This document shows, in pieces, positions 61,915 to 64,000 of a DNA stretch of 64,000 nt. Source of the stretch: Citrus sinensis. Lineage: Eukaryota > Streptophyta > Magnoliopsida > Sapindales > Rutaceae. The first letter of the stretch is position 1, and the number at the start of each line of letters is the position of its first letter. Where the stretch lies: the NCBI RefSeq assembly GCF_022201045.2, contig NC_068563.1, positions 4,898,001-4,962,000 of the forward strand. Reading direction: 5' to 3'. The notes below the pieces were generated by a model, which was not told the origin of the DNA, ran no database searches, and was given only the letters and a program-made list of their open reading frames with translations. Position numbers and translations under genes: made by a program.

Positions 61915-63885
61915 GACTTGAGGACGCGCGAGGAGAGACCAGGGAGAGACTATAATCAAGACAGATCAAATAACTTTGTCAAAGGTCAACCCATGGGTTT
62001 TCTTTAAAAAATTCGAATGTGAAGCCTACTCAACAACAAATTACAATGCCCATTCACCAAGGCTATATAACCAACCCAATAACAATTGTGGGGGAGAGGA
62101 GACCGATAATTCTGGTCAGATATAAAAGCTCTAGGGAATGGAATTAAAAAGGGTTAGACAACTTTTCACTAGATTCTCATATCTTTTCTCTATAGATAAT
62201 TCTCTCTCTTTTATCTTTCTTTATTTCTAAAATTAAGCTTTCTATTTAAAGTAGTTGTAATCAAGCCACCTGAATTGTGGCATAAGTTTTTCCAAAATAG
62301 GCATGATTACTGACTTGACCATTAGAGGATTTTCATTGGAAAAACATTCGAGACCTCTCTAACTGAATATTGTGAGCTCAGGTGATTTGGTATAGCAAGT
62401 TTGTGGTCGAAGCTAGTTGCTCGAGTAGAAAAGCTGCAGTGCTGAGCTGTTACCTTAACAAACAAATTTAAGTGTTAGTGTGGACATCTAGTTGCAACTC
62501 TACCGATCATATATCTGCATTAACATTTTACCGCCGTCTGTGGTGACGCAACAAAAAGCTATAACTAATGAAACAATTAAGAAAAAGAAAGGATAATGAA
62601 CATGGATACACGAGGAAATGATGCCCAAGGGGCTGAGTTTAGAATCAATGAGTTAATCACCTTGCGGGAAATAGTGAATGAAGTAAGAGAAAGAGCAATG
62701 CATGAACAGATAAGTGAATAGAGACCCTCACAACCGTTTTACATGAGTTGAGGGATGGGCAACGAAGGCTTGATGCCGGAGGTTTGAGGAATAATCAAGA
62801 TGTCCTAACATCCAGTAATAGAGCAGATCTAGGCGAGTGGGATTCATGAATAAGGAGCCAGTTCCACAGTGAGCTAAATCTTGGTGCTGGGAGTCAATTT
62901 TGTGGTGAGTAAAACTATGGGGCTGGAAATCAATTTGAGGCGGTCAAAATATGGGGAATACAATAATAGAAGTGAACATTGAAAAGAGAGAGTTGAGGAA
63001 GCATCTCCATGATATCAAACGAGAACGTGAACAGGTCGCTACCTGCAATCCTGGTCGAGCGGTGGAATTAGAAGGCGAGGTGAGAAGATTGGTTAAGATC
63101 ATTGACGAGATGCAAAGACGAGAAAAGCCTCCCAATTGGAGAATCATGTTGGATAACGAGTCCCCATTTTCTTTAGAAATTATCAACACCACAATACTTA
63201 GGGATTTCTATTTTTCCAATCTCAAATACTCTAGGAAAAGCGACCCTCTGGTACACATTGAGCGTTTCAATAAGGGTACAAGGCTTTACACAGGTGCAAA
63301 GATGTAGAGCATTTTCTCTGTCTTTGGAAGGGCGAGCATGCGACTAGTATCGTCGACTACCTCGTGGGAGTATCATGGGGACACGAGAGGAGAGACTAGA
63401 ATCAAGCCAGATTGAAGACTTGGTCAAAGGTCAAGCCATGGGTTTCCTCCAAAGAATTTGATCATGAAGTCCATTTAATAGCAGTTACACTGCCCAGTCA
63501 CCCACAGTTATGGAACCGACCCAGTAACAATTGTTGGGGAAAGGAGGCCGATAATTCCAGTCGGATATGAAAGCTCTAGGGAATGGAAGTAAAAGGGGTT
63601 AGAGAACTTTTCAGTAGATTCTTATATACTTTTCTTCTCTATCGATAATTCGCTCTCCTCTATCTTTCTTTCGTTTTGAAATTGTGGCACAAGGTTTTTC
63701 AAAAAAATCCCAATGACAGACTTAAGAGTCGGAGGGTTTTCGTCAGAAAAACATCCAGCGGCCCTTTAATTGAATATTTTGAGCACAAGTGATCTGGTGC
63801 AACAAGTTCGTGGTCAAAGCTAACTGTTCAAGTAGAAAAGTTGTAATGTTGAGCCGTCACCCCAACAAACAAATTTAATTGTTGG
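61915..63885 (+). mobile_element. LTR retrotransposon remnant (Ty3/gypsy-type, gag only)
   Basis: Two direct repeats bracket it: about 61915-62490 and about 63370-63885. They share CGAGGAGAGAC, GTCAAAGGTCAA, CCATGGGTTT, AAAGCTCTAGGGAATGGAA and AACAAACAAATTTAA motifs in the same order. Homology limits were judged by eye; the true LTR1 start may be further left. A TTACCGCCGTCTGTGGTGA sequence at about 62530, just inside the left repeat, resembles a gypsy primer-binding region. The internal part (about 62596-63365) encodes only gag pieces, with stops and a frame shift. pol is absent. Confidence 0.7.
62596..63360 (+). pseudogene. Retrotransposon gag remnant
   Basis: A start-like ATG at 62596 opens a short frame (MNMDTRGNDAQGAEFRIN) that ends at a stop. 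A later frame (62951-63307) contains RDFYFSNLKYSRKSDPLVHI, a conserved gag block of plant Ty3/gypsy elements. The continuation QRCRAFSLSLEGRA is in another frame (about 63293-63346). It ends abruptly at the right LTR-like repeat, indicating a deletion of the rest of gag and all of pol. Confidence 0.7.
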
Positions 63886-64000
63886 TGTTTGTTGAGTGTT
63901 AGAAAATGCATATTTATAAAGGAGAAAACCGTCATTTTACATTTCAAGTCTTACTAACAACCCTTACTTTTATGTATTTAACATTCTTGTGATTTAATTA

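Overview
The window is nuclear DNA from a eudicot plant. The genes have many AT-rich introns with GT-AG borders and recognisable plant orthologues. The intergenic space is very AT-rich and full of MITEs, SINE, LINE and LTR remnants and AT, ATT or CT microsatellites. Citrus or another Rutaceae is my best guess from the receptor-like-protein fragment and the general style, but that is inference, not proof. All exon coordinates were worked out by hand from splice sites and reading frame.

Layout. 1-4.5 kb is gene-free, with an array of about 60-bp minisatellite units at 1.8-2.3 kb. 4556-6199 is a PIF/Harbinger-type DNA transposon remnant in which an LRR receptor-like-protein fragment is fused to the last part of the transposase. 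7.0-10.5 kb (+) is a BTB/POZ gene. 11.9-13.8 kb (-) is a small plant protein with a glycine-rich C-terminal membrane anchor (At1g01500-like). 14-22.7 kb is gene-poor and holds a 620-bp Harbinger MITE. 22.7-23.2 kb (-) is an NFD6-like mitochondrial/plastid small protein, head-to-head with the complex I subunit NDUFS8/TYKY gene (23.8-26.3 kb, +). 27.2-31.8 kb (+) is the cytosolic phenylalanyl-tRNA synthetase alpha subunit. A SINE with a 17-bp target duplication follows. 33.6-38.5 kb (+) is the splicing factor CWC22. 39.0-42.4 kb (-) is an mTERF protein (EMB2219/mTERF2-like). A tRNA-Gln(CTG) gene lies 134 bp upstream of it. 43.4-47.5 kb (-) is an LRR receptor-like pseudokinase (At2g16250-like).

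From 48 kb to the end I see no intact gene. There is a short palindromic MITE (49.5 kb), a 763-bp long-arm inverted-repeat element with a 9-bp target duplication (49.9-50.7 kb), a 5'-truncated LINE (52.6 kb), large AT/ATT microsatellites (55.7, 56.3 kb), two copies of one hAT MITE family (58.8 and 60.9 kb), a broken ABCB-type transporter pseudogene (59.8-61.7 kb) and a gag-only LTR retrotransposon remnant (61.9-63.9 kb).

Most genes are unrelated housekeeping functions: organelle gene expression, complex I, tRNA charging and splicing. The only arrangement that suggests co-regulation is the divergent NFD6/NDUFS8 pair, two organelle-protein genes sharing about 620 bp with two site II (TGGGCY) motifs. 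I did not find a self-contained new system. The most unusual object is the Harbinger element that has acquired a defence-receptor gene fragment.
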